From: Anaerolineaceae bacterium
GTDB lineage: Bacteria > Chloroflexota > Anaerolineae > Anaerolineales > Villigracilaceae
DNA: 33,215 nucleotides
Direction of reading: 5' to 3'
NCBI GenBank assembly: GCA_009885945.1
Contig: VFJR01000114.1
Location: forward strand, 1-33,215
In this document: piece by piece, positions 6,786 to 13,826 of the stretch
Numbering within the stretch: the stretch's first letter is position 1
How the letters are laid out: the number at the start of each line of letters is the position of its first letter
Position numbers and translations under genes: made by a program
The notes under the pieces: model-generated
The model's database searches: none
What the model was told of the DNA's origin: nothing
What the model saw: the letters and a program-made list of their open reading frames with translations, nothing else

Positions 6786-7568
6786 GTGACAAACACTACA
6801 CTTAATCCAGCTACACCCTTAAACCCGCGCAAACACGGAATCATCGTCGGCGCAGTCGGCGGAATTGGCTCTGCTCTATCAATGAAACTTGCGCGCGAAG
6901 GATATACGCTTGCGTTGCTTGGGCGTAATAAAAAAGCTCTGCAATCTTTATGCGCTGAAATCAATAAAAGTATCGGCGAGACCCGTGCGAAGGCATATGA
7001 ACATGATGTATTGAAATACGACTCGATTCCTGCGTTGCTGCGAACGATTACCAAAGACCTGGGCGGCTTGGATTTATTTGTCTTTGCGCCAGGCGCTATA
7101 TACTTTCCGAAGATGGATGAGTTTAATTTTGCAGAAGACTCGAAAATGATTCAAGTGAATACCATCAGCGCAATTGCATGGTTAAGCGAAGTTGCGCCAT
7201 TATTCCAAAGTATGAAAGGCGGGCAAATCGTTGGCATTTCTTCCGTGGCCGGCGACCGCGGGCGCGTGGGCAACCCGGGTTATAACGCATCGAAAGCCGC
7301 CTTTACTTCTTATTTAGAGTCTTTGCGCAATCGCCTCACGCGTCATGGCGTCAATGTCATTACCGTCAAGCCTGGTTTTGTTAAAACAAAAATGATCGCG
7401 CATGTTCAAAAGACACCTTTTGCGGTTACGCCAGAAAAAGTAGCAGACGTTATTTCAATGGCAATTCGCAAGCGTAAACAAACAGTTTATGTTGCGGATA
7501 TTTGGCAATGGGTCATGCTCGTGATTCGCCATATCCCATCTTTTATATTTAGGCGGTTAAGTTTCTAA
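6786..7568 (+). CDS. dprE2: SDR oxidoreductase, DprE2-like keto-ribose reductase
   Basis: A 260-residue classical short-chain dehydrogenase. It has GAVGGIGSAL for NAD(P) binding (about residues 22-31), FAPGA, the ISSVAGDRG catalytic-Ser strand, YNASK as the YxxxK active site, and KPGFVKTKM. The C-terminus ends in MLVIRHIPSFIFRRL, which closely resembles the end of mycobacterial DprE2, reductase of decaprenylphosphoryl-2-keto-ribose. The next gene is a DprE1-like oxidase one base away, so the pair probably epimerises a polyprenyl-phosphate sugar at C2. The GTG start is supported by GAGG five bases upstream. Substrate identity is inferred. Confidence 0.8.
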   Translation: MTNTTLNPATPLNPRKHGIIVGAVGGIGSALSMKLAREGYTLALLGRNKKALQSLCAEINKSIGETRAKAYEHDVLKYDSIPALLRTITKDLGGLDLFVFAPGAIYFPKMDEFNFAEDSKMIQVNTISAIAWLSEVAPLFQSMKGGQIVGISSVAGDRGRVGNPGYNASKAAFTSYLESLRNRLTRHGVNVITVKPGFVKTKMIAHVQKTPFAVTPEKVADVISMAIRKRKQTVYVADIWQWVMLVIRHIPSFIFRRLSF

Positions 7569-7569
7569 A

Positions 7570-8979
7570 ATGACAGACAATATCCAAAGACGTTTTACTA
7601 CGCTGGATAATTTTGGGCATTCAGTTAATGCATCCTCTTATCACTTTAAACCTATTCATGTAGATGAAATTAAACAAATATTTTTACTTGCAAAAAAACT
7701 TGGCTTATCAGTAACTGCGCGCGGCGCAGGGCGCAGTTATAACGACGCCTCTTTAAATGGGGGAGGTATAAGTCTCAACACCACCGAGATGAATCGTGTT
7801 ATCAAATGGGATGCAGATACGGGTCTTATCACTGCCGAAGCAGGCGTAACCCTTGAGCAAATCTGGAAAAAAGCTGAGCCAGATGGCTGGTGGCCCCCTG
7901 TTGTCTCCGGCACAATGAAAACCACTTTGGGTGGTTGTCTTTCTACTAATATTCACGGAAAAAATAATTTTCAAATGGGACCCATCGGTGAGCATGTTGT
8001 CGAGTTCACGGCAATTTTGCCCACTAGCGCCGAGATCACCTGCTCGCCAAAAAAGAATGCAGATTTATTTTATGCCATGATCAGCGGAATAGGGATGCTT
8101 GGAATCTTCACATCCGTCACCTTACAGATGAAGCGCATCTATTCTGGGCTTTTGGCTGTGGATGCCCATCCCGTGCCGAATCTCAGCGGACAGCTTTCAT
8201 CTTTACTGGAAGATGCGCCTCGTTATGATTATATTGTCGGCTGGATGGATACAACTGCAAAAGGCGCCTCGCTTGGGCGCGGACAAATTCATGCCGCACG
8301 GTATTTGCACGAAAACGAAGATATGAATCCAAACGAAACCATGAAGTTGGCAAATCAAATTCTGCCGTCTACTTTGTTTGGTGTATTTCCAAAAGCATGG
8401 CTTCCATATTTTATGAAACCCTTTGTGAATAATTTTGGCGCATGGGGAGTTAACACAGCAAAATACATTGCATCATTGCGTACACATTCTTTTCGCCAGC
8501 CGCATGGTGCTTTTCATTTTTTGCTGGATTACATCCCCGGTTGGGAATTATCTTTTGGCAAAGGCGGCTTGATCCAATATCAATCTTTTGTGCCCAAAGA
8601 AACTGCGCAATCTGCTTGGCGCGAAATTATCCGCCTCTCTCAAAAACGCGGATTGCCCTCTTATTTGGGCGTTACCAAACGTCACCGCCCCGATAAGTTT
8701 TTACTCACTTATGCTGTAGATGGTTTTTCACTTGCCTTAGATTTCAAAGTGACCCAAAGCAACCGCGCAAAATTATCTGCTATGCTGCAGGAGTTTGACA
8801 AGATTATCGTTCAAGCAGGCGGGCGTTTTTACTTCGCCAAGAATAGTGAGACAACCTCTCAAACCGCATTGAATTTTTACGGACAAGAAACTGTCGAAAA
8901 ATTTAAACGCTTGAAAAAACGCTGTGACCCCAATCATTTATTAGAGTCAGATCTGTACCGTAGAATATTTGGTGTGTAA
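7570..8979 (+). CDS. dprE1: FAD-dependent oxidase, DprE1-like
   Basis: A 469-residue FAD-linked oxidase of the vanillyl-alcohol-oxidase/PCMH fold. It shows ARGAGRSYNDASLNGGG, GGCLSTNIHGKNN with the His that matches DprE1 His132, GLIQYQSFVPKE, and YFAKNSETT with the Lys that matches DprE1 Lys418. DprE1 oxidises C2 of decaprenylphosphoryl ribose before DprE2 reduces it. At the position of mycobacterial Cys387, the benzothiazinone target, this protein has Ala (SLALDF). The C-terminal KRCDPNHLLESDL also matches the family. Its stop overlaps the lipB start by one base. No polyprenyl-phosphate ribosyltransferase is present in the window. Confidence 0.8.
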   Translation: MTDNIQRRFTTLDNFGHSVNASSYHFKPIHVDEIKQIFLLAKKLGLSVTARGAGRSYNDASLNGGGISLNTTEMNRVIKWDADTGLITAEAGVTLEQIWKKAEPDGWWPPVVSGTMKTTLGGCLSTNIHGKNNFQMGPIGEHVVEFTAILPTSAEITCSPKKNADLFYAMISGIGMLGIFTSVTLQMKRIYSGLLAVDAHPVPNLSGQLSSLLEDAPRYDYIVGWMDTTAKGASLGRGQIHAARYLHENEDMNPNETMKLANQILPSTLFGVFPKAWLPYFMKPFVNNFGAWGVNTAKYIASLRTHSFRQPHGAFHFLLDYIPGWELSFGKGGLIQYQSFVPKETAQSAWREIIRLSQKRGLPSYLGVTKRHRPDKFLLTYAVDGFSLALDFKVTQSNRAKLSAMLQEFDKIIVQAGGRFYFAKNSETTSQTALNFYGQETVEKFKRLKKRCDPNHLLESDLYRRIFGV

Positions 8980-9713
8980 TGAAGCTCATTGTTGAAGACC
9001 TAGGTTTGATTGATTATGAATCTGCGTGGAAATTGCAGGACGAATATGCCGCAGAAATTGCGACAGGGGTGCGCCCGCCGACACTGCTATTGCTAGAGCA
9101 TCCCCACGTCTACACCTTTGGGCGCAGTGGCCATGCAGAAAACCTACTTTGGAACGAAAGCCAACTTAAAGAAAAGGGTATCTCTGTGCATTGGGTAGAT
9201 CGCGGCGGAGATGTGACGTATCATGGTCCGGGTCAATTGGTGGGGTATCCATTAATTCCGTTGACGCCCTTAAGACCTGACAGGTCTCAAGAAGACGATG
9301 CGGTCTTAGACGAATCTTTAAGACCTGTCAGGTCTGATTATGTAGGATATGTACGCAAGCTGGAGAAAACGCTTATCGGCGCGATCATGCGACTCGGACT
9401 GGTAACAGGCCAAAGGTCAGGAAAGAGCGGGGTTTGGATTCAGGCAGATGTTCATTCGCGTTGCCTGCACTGTCAACCAGCGGATCGTAAAAAGCCAGCA
9501 AAACTGGCGGCAATTGGTGTCAAAGTAGATGCGCGCGGCATTACGCGTCATGGCTTTGCTTTGAATGTAAATCCAGCCATGGAATATTTTGACGGTATTA
9601 ATGCCTGTGGATTAAATGAGCCTATCGTTTCTTTAGCAGATTTAATTGACCCTGTGCCGCCTATGGTGCTTGTAAAGGATGAAATTAAAAGTGCATTTAT
9701 CAAAAACTTTTAA
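8979..9713 (+). CDS. lipB: Octanoyltransferase LipB with a repeat-derived insert
   Basis: A 244-residue lipoyl(octanoyl) transferase, which moves octanoate from acyl carrier protein to the lipoyl domains of E2 and GcvH. Seen are EHPHVYTFGRSG, VDRGGDVTYHGPGQLVGYPL, the catalytic Lys in AAIGVKVD, RHGFALNVN, and the catalytic Cys in GINACGL. Two inserts stand out. Residues about 97-120 are encoded by two AGACCTGnCAGGTCT palindromes and the DNA between them. A second loop, HSRCLHCQPADRKK, has a Cys-x-x-Cys that could bind metal. Both catalytic residues are intact, so the enzyme is probably active. It is the third gene of the operon. The E2 gene in this window (20716-21960) is a likely acceptor. 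Confidence 0.92.
   Translation: MKLIVEDLGLIDYESAWKLQDEYAAEIATGVRPPTLLLLEHPHVYTFGRSGHAENLLWNESQLKEKGISVHWVDRGGDVTYHGPGQLVGYPLIPLTPLRPDRSQEDDAVLDESLRPVRSDYVGYVRKLEKTLIGAIMRLGLVTGQRSGKSGVWIQADVHSRCLHCQPADRKKPAKLAAIGVKVDARGITRHGFALNVNPAMEYFDGINACGLNEPIVSLADLIDPVPPMVLVKDEIKSAFIKNF
9273..9335. repeat. Two in-frame palindromes inside lipB
   Basis: AGACCTGACAGGTCT (9273-9287) and AGACCTGTCAGGTCT (9321-9335) differ only at the central base and start 48 bases apart, so both are read in the same frame (LRPDRS and LRPVRS). Between them AAGAC and GTCTT form a third small inverted repeat (9292-9308). Confidence 0.9.
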
Positions 9714-9731
9714 CCTTGGTTGATTATCTGA

Positions 9732-9760
9732 TTGACTTTTTTGCTCTAACCTTGTACACT
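9732..9760 (+). promoter_or_regulatory. Promoter of the FHA gene
   Basis: TTGACT (9732-9737), 17 bases, TACACT (9755-9760). The predicted start is near 9767, 30 bases before the ATG. Confidence 0.55.
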
Positions 9761-9796
9761 ATAAAAAATATTTTTTAGCTATTTTTGGAGGAGAAA

Positions 9797-10381
9797 ATGA
9801 CCCAATTTCAATTTGTAATGCGTTCTGGACCTACCCCCGGCGTTGTATATCCGCTTGAAGGGGATCAACTCACCATTGGGCGCGATGCTTCTAACGGCGT
9901 TGCAATTAATGACGTTGAAGTATCACGCAAGCATACACGTTTAAGTTTTCAGGGCGGCAAATATGTAGTTGAAGACTTGGGCTCTACCAATGGAACGTTT
10001 GTAAATGGACAGCGCCTAAGCGGTCCTAGTGTCTTGAAATCTGGCGATGTTGTTTCACTTGGCGAACAAATTGTTTTGCTATATGAAGCTATTGTTGTAG
10101 ACTCCGGCGCGACCATGGTTGCGACCCCGGTTCGCAAATCACCAGCGCCTGTGCGTGCTGCGCCTGTAATGCCTGCGCCTGCGCAGAATTATTCCGGACA
10201 GGCTCCATCCGGACCAAGTGCAGCGCCAGCCAAAAAAAGCAATGCGCTTGTCTTTACCCTTGTTGGGGTAGGGCTTTTATTATGTTGTGGCGGCACTTTT
10301 GCTGTTGTAGATTTCACCAGCAGCTGGTGTATGTTCCCCTTTAATATTATTACCCAATATATTTTCCAACTTGCTTGCTAG
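9797..10381 (+). CDS. FHA-domain protein with C-terminal membrane segment
   Basis: A 194-residue protein. The N-terminal forkhead-associated domain (about residues 1-90) keeps the phosphothreonine-binding set: LTIGRDASNGVAI, VSRKHTRL and GSTNGTFVNG. A Pro/Ala-rich linker follows (about 110-145), then a hydrophobic helix (ALVFTLVGVGLLLCCGGTFAVV, here described rather than assigned a topology) and a short hydrophobic tail containing two cysteines. FHA domains dock to proteins phosphorylated by Ser/Thr kinases; no kinase is encoded nearby. The ATG at 9797 is chosen because GGAGGAG (9787-9793) is its ribosome binding site. An in-frame TTG at 9785 lies within that site and is rejected. Confidence 0.8.
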   Translation: MTQFQFVMRSGPTPGVVYPLEGDQLTIGRDASNGVAINDVEVSRKHTRLSFQGGKYVVEDLGSTNGTFVNGQRLSGPSVLKSGDVVSLGEQIVLLYEAIVVDSGATMVATPVRKSPAPVRAAPVMPAPAQNYSGQAPSGPSAAPAKKSNALVFTLVGVGLLLCCGGTFAVVDFTSSWCMFPFNIITQYIFQLAC

Positions 10382-10430
10382 AAGCATGCGAAAATATATG
10401 ACCCTTTTCCTTTTATAGGACGCGCAACTT

Positions 10431-10466
10431 GAAAGACGAAAGACAACCAATAGTCTTTCGTCTTTC
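10431..10466. repeat. Perfect 14-bp hairpin between the FHA and permease genes
   Basis: GAAAGACGAAAGAC and GTCTTTCGTCTTTC flank an 8-base loop. Downstream sequence is T-rich (TTCTCTTAATTTC) but lacks a clean T run. It may act as a weak terminator of the FHA gene or be a dispersed palindrome. Confidence 0.6.
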
Positions 10467-10489
10467 TTCTCTTAATTTCTGCAGAGACC

Positions 10490-11728
10490 ATGAGCCCCAA
10501 AAAAACGACTCAACCCAAACCGATAGCCCCAGAATATAGCGTTTCTCCTGCCTGGAGTTCCGAAACCAAACAATTAATAGCATTTGTGCTTATCGCCATT
10601 TGTGTTTTTTTGCTTTGGAAATTTTCTGTGTTGATCACGCCTTTATTGATGGTGATTATTGTTGCGTATTTATTGCATCCCATTACTGCAAAAATGAGTT
10701 CTTGGTTTCGAATTTCTTGGAGCGCGGCAGTGGTGGTGATTTATCTGACTACGATTGCGGCAATTCTTACTCTTATTACATTAGGCGGGGTAGGGCTGGT
10801 GCAACAAATACAAAGTTTGATCGTTTCCGTTCAGGATATTGTCGCCGACTTGCCAGCTTATATAAATAAAATAACCAGTGTCACATATCAACCCTTTGGC
10901 TTATTTACAATCGACTTGTCCAACCTTGATCTAAACACCCTTGGCGGGGAATTGACTTCATATATTCAGCCGATTCTTGGGCAAACAGGGACTATTGTAG
11001 GCACTCTAGCGGCGAGTACCGCTGAAAGCATTGGCTGGTTAATTTTTATTATCACCGTCTCATTCTTTGTCATGCTCGAAAGCAGCGGTGAGCGGCGCGA
11101 CATTATCAAAGTGAATGTGCCTGGATATCAAGAGGATGTTGATCGCATTACGCAGGAACTCTCCCGTATTTGGAATGCCTTTTTACGCGGACAGTTCATT
11201 ATCTTCTTCTTGGCGTTGATCGTCTATTCTATTTTGCTGCCCATCTTCGGTGTTCGTTATTCTTTGGGTATTGCCCTGATGGCGGCAATTGCAAAATTCC
11301 TACCCTATATCGGACCCGCCATCACATGGACAGTCTTGGCGCTTGTTTCATTCTTCCAAGCGCAACACCCTTTTGGGATGCAGCCATTTTTATATACTAT
11401 TCTAGTACTTGGAATTATCCTCTTAATTGATCAGATTATTGACAGTATTATTGCTCCGCGTATTATGGCAGACGCGCTTAAAGTTCACCCCGCCGCAGTC
11501 TTGGTTGCTATTATTATGGGGGCAACTTTATTTGGATTGCTTGGTGTTATTATTGCGGCGCCGCTGCTCGCTACTTTTACTTTATTAATCAGATATGCAA
11601 TACGAAAAATATTTGACCTTGATCCTTGGCCCCAGCCTTTGCAGCAGCCGAAGATTACCCCAGAATCGAAAATTCTAGCCCGAATTCGCCGCTTCTTTCG
11701 CGGCTCAGGCTTGATGCAAAAAAAATAA
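10490..11728 (+). CDS. AI-2E family transporter (PerM-like permease)
   Basis: A 412-residue integral membrane protein of the AI-2E/PerM family. A disordered N-terminus (MSPKKTTQPKP...) precedes two helices (IAFVLIAICVFLLWKF and LITPLLMVIIVAYLLHPI). A periplasmic-type domain with amphipathic stretches follows, then several further helices. The conserved core reads LGIALMAAIAKFLPYIGPAI, and the late DQIIDSIIAPRIMADALKVHPAAVLVAIIMGATLFGLLG is typical, given here in parts: DQIIDSIIAPRIMAD, then KVHPAAVLVAIIMG. Members export quorum signals or act as ion antiporters; the substrate cannot be predicted. The ribosome binding site is weak. Confidence 0.88.
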   Translation: MSPKKTTQPKPIAPEYSVSPAWSSETKQLIAFVLIAICVFLLWKFSVLITPLLMVIIVAYLLHPITAKMSSWFRISWSAAVVVIYLTTIAAILTLITLGGVGLVQQIQSLIVSVQDIVADLPAYINKITSVTYQPFGLFTIDLSNLDLNTLGGELTSYIQPILGQTGTIVGTLAASTAESIGWLIFIITVSFFVMLESSGERRDIIKVNVPGYQEDVDRITQELSRIWNAFLRGQFIIFFLALIVYSILLPIFGVRYSLGIALMAAIAKFLPYIGPAITWTVLALVSFFQAQHPFGMQPFLYTILVLGIILLIDQIIDSIIAPRIMADALKVHPAAVLVAIIMGATLFGLLGVIIAAPLLATFTLLIRYAIRKIFDLDPWPQPLQQPKITPESKILARIRRFFRGSGLMQKK

Positions 11729-11755
11729 ATTTGATCTACATCTAAAGGAGATTCC

Positions 11756-11938
11756 ATGAATAACAACAACCAAGAACCCAAGACCGAAACTATCGCCGAA
11801 ACCGAAAATTTCATCGCTTGGCGCGCCGAAGAGCCCGACGGCGAAGTAACATATCACGTCGAATTGCAAAACTCGACCGTTCATTTCTTTGAAGAGGAAT
11901 GGCAAGAATTTTTAGAGTTAGCTCGCAGCTTAACCTAG
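11756..11938 (+). CDS. Conserved-looking 60-residue acidic protein, function unknown
   Basis: A 60-residue soluble protein, rich in Glu and Asn. It has a disordered start (MNNNNQEPKTETIAE), then IAWRAEEPDGEVTYHVELQN, which looks like two beta strands, and a C-terminal helix (EEEWQEFLELARSL). A strong AAAGGAG site lies 7 bases before the ATG and a terminator follows the stop, both arguing for a real gene. It may be co-transcribed with the upstream permease (27-base gap). I do not recognise the family. Confidence 0.7.
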   Translation: MNNNNQEPKTETIAETENFIAWRAEEPDGEVTYHVELQNSTVHFFEEEWQEFLELARSLT

Positions 11939-11962
11939 TTTTTAGTTTCCTGCTTTAAATAC

Positions 11963-11999
11963 AACTGCCCATAACAGACCCAGTCTGCTATGGGCAGTT
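11963..11999. terminator. Terminator between the small gene and recF
   Basis: AACTGCCCATA pairs with TATGGGCAGTT (11 bp), with an inner CAGA/TCTG stem. The hairpin ends five bases from the recF stop, so it probably serves both convergent genes. Confidence 0.75.
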
Positions 12000-12003
12000 T
12001 ATA

Positions 12004-13215
12004 TTATTTATTTTTTAAACTAATTGTGCCGTCATGCACGTCCCACACTTCAGACGAGTCTGAAAATTCACGGGGGAATAAATTCAGATCTGTTGTGGTG
12101 AATAACACTTGTTCACTTTTGCCCACATACTTTAATAAATCAGCACGGCGTTCAAGGTCTAACTCTGCCATCACTTCATCTAACAGAATCACTGGCCATT
12201 CGCCAGTACGTTCTTTTAACCATTCCACTTCTGCGAGCTTGAGCGAAAGCAAGGTTGTCTTAATTTGACCGCGTGAACCATATTCGCCAAGATCAACGCC
12301 ATTGGCGAGGAAGCGTAATTCATCTCGATGAGGTCCAATGGTTGTTACCCCGCGGGCAATTTCTTCGCTTCGTAACTCTATCAACTTTTCCGAAAATCCT
12401 TTTTGAATTTCTTTAACGTCCAAGCCTGTGCGGTCAATCGGCGTATCCAGCCTGAGCCCCAATTGTCCGCTTGGTTTGGGCAGGGGATCGTAGGCAGGTT
12501 CATAAGCCAAACGAAGAGTCTCGGATTCATGAGTCAGGTCGTGATGCACGCGTGAAGCGAGTTTTTCGATCTGTTGAATCGCTTCAATGCGCCACAAAAT
12601 GATTTGTGCACCCAGCCGCGCAATCGCTTCATCCCACACCGAAAGTTGATTACGGTCTCCTCCATTTTCACTCAACGCCTTGAGCAGTGCGTTGCGTTGT
12701 GTCAGCGCTTGTTGATAGTCACTTAGTGCGCGCGCATAAGCAGGGTTAGATTGTGATATGGCAAGATTGATATAGCGTCTGCGTTCATCAGGCGAACCAT
12801 CCATAATGGCAGACATTTGCGGCACAAAGATCACCGCGTTGAAGTGACCAATTACATCACCAGCTTGTTTTTTAACCCCATCCAACAAAATTTCTTTTCG
12901 CAGTCGTTGACCATTGACGCCCATTGGCTCAAGAATTAACCGAACTTCGATACGGTGATCGGATTTGCCGCGTTTATATTCTGCAACAAGGCGTGATATA
13001 CCAAGTGTATTTTTCTTTGCCTCATAAAAATTCACCATTTGACGATCTGTGTTGGTTTGAAAAGAAGTAAAAGCTGCCAGAAAATAAATAGCTTCGAGTA
13101 CGCTGGTTTTTCCCTGTGCATTTTTGCCCACCAGCACAATTTCCCGTTGTGGGATTTTTAAATCCAAACGGGTAAACGTGCGAAAATTTGTCAGCGATAA
13201 ATGTTTAAGGTACAT
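12004..13215 (-). CDS. recF: DNA replication and repair protein RecF
   Basis: A 403-residue ABC-type ATPase that loads RecA at single-strand gaps with RecO and RecR. It has LTNFRTFTRLDL at the N-terminus, Walker A GKNAQGKTS (about residues 31-39), SPDERRRYINLAISQ, the ABC signature region YGSRGQIKTTLLSLKLAE, and Walker B VILLDEVMAELD. The length is slightly above average. It is the last gene of a five-gene minus-strand operon, four bases after the deformylase gene. The usual dnaA-dnaN neighbours are absent, so this is not the origin region. Confidence 0.95.
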   Translation of the reverse strand: MYLKHLSLTNFRTFTRLDLKIPQREIVLVGKNAQGKTSVLEAIYFLAAFTSFQTNTDRQMVNFYEAKKNTLGISRLVAEYKRGKSDHRIEVRLILEPMGVNGQRLRKEILLDGVKKQAGDVIGHFNAVIFVPQMSAIMDGSPDERRRYINLAISQSNPAYARALSDYQQALTQRNALLKALSENGGDRNQLSVWDEAIARLGAQIILWRIEAIQQIEKLASRVHHDLTHESETLRLAYEPAYDPLPKPSGQLGLRLDTPIDRTGLDVKEIQKGFSEKLIELRSEEIARGVTTIGPHRDELRFLANGVDLGEYGSRGQIKTTLLSLKLAEVEWLKERTGEWPVILLDEVMAELDLERRADLLKYVGKSEQVLFTTTDLNLFPREFSDSSEVWDVHDGTISLKNK

Positions 13216-13219
13216 TAAA

Positions 13220-13765
13220 TTATTCTATGATTTCTTCTTCATCTTCTTCTTGATCGTCTTGCATCTTCCAGAGTTTTGTTGCTTTCTCTGTGTACATAAG
13301 TCCATTAAGATGGTCAATTTCATGTTGAAAAATACGTGCTAGCCAGCCATCTGCTTTGATCTTCACAGGTTTGCCATGACGATTGAGCGCCTTTACTTGT
13401 ACGCTCTCGTGACGTTCTACTTCGCCAACAATGCCGGGCAGTGAAAGGCAACCCTCTACGCCAACAACAGTTTCTTCAGAAGCTTTAATGATCTCGGGGT
13501 TAATAATTACAAATAACTTTTTAGGCTTTGCAGGCTTTTTTTCAGTTTCATCGTCATCATTTTCATCTTCTTCGGCATACTCAATCACTGCAAGTTGTTG
13601 CGAGAGTCCAATTTGCGGTGCGGCAAGCCCAACACCCGGCGCCTCGCGCATGGTTTCAATCATATCGTCTATTAATTTTTGCAAATTTGTGTCGAACTTG
13701 GTGATTGGTTTTGCTTTGCGCCTTAAGATCGGGTCAGGCAGATATACAATTTTTTTTAATGCCAT
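13220..13765 (-). CDS. def: Peptide deformylase with an acidic loop
   Basis: A 181-residue metallo-hydrolase that removes the formyl group from nascent proteins. All three signatures are present: GVGLAAPQIG, EGCLSLPG with the metal-binding Cys, and QHEIDHLNG with the HExxH-like His pair. An extra loop of about 20 residues rich in Asp, Glu and Lys (EEDENDDDETEKKPAKPKK) sits between the first and second motifs. The C-terminal tail is also strongly acidic (DDQEEDEEEIIE). The metal site is intact. The gene is in an operon with recF. Confidence 0.95.
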   Translation of the reverse strand: MALKKIVYLPDPILRRKAKPITKFDTNLQKLIDDMIETMREAPGVGLAAPQIGLSQQLAVIEYAEEDENDDDETEKKPAKPKKLFVIINPEIIKASEETVVGVEGCLSLPGIVGEVERHESVQVKALNRHGKPVKIKADGWLARIFQHEIDHLNGLMYTEKATKLWKMQDDQEEDEEEIIE

Positions 13766-13826
13766 TCTTGAATTCCTATTTCGTTATTGAGAATATCAAC
13801 AGTAGATCAATTAAAGGTTTCAGATT

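Noticed and set aside
9785-9796. TTG start for the FHA gene
   Set aside because: The TTGGAGGAG bases are themselves the ribosome binding site for the ATG at 9797.
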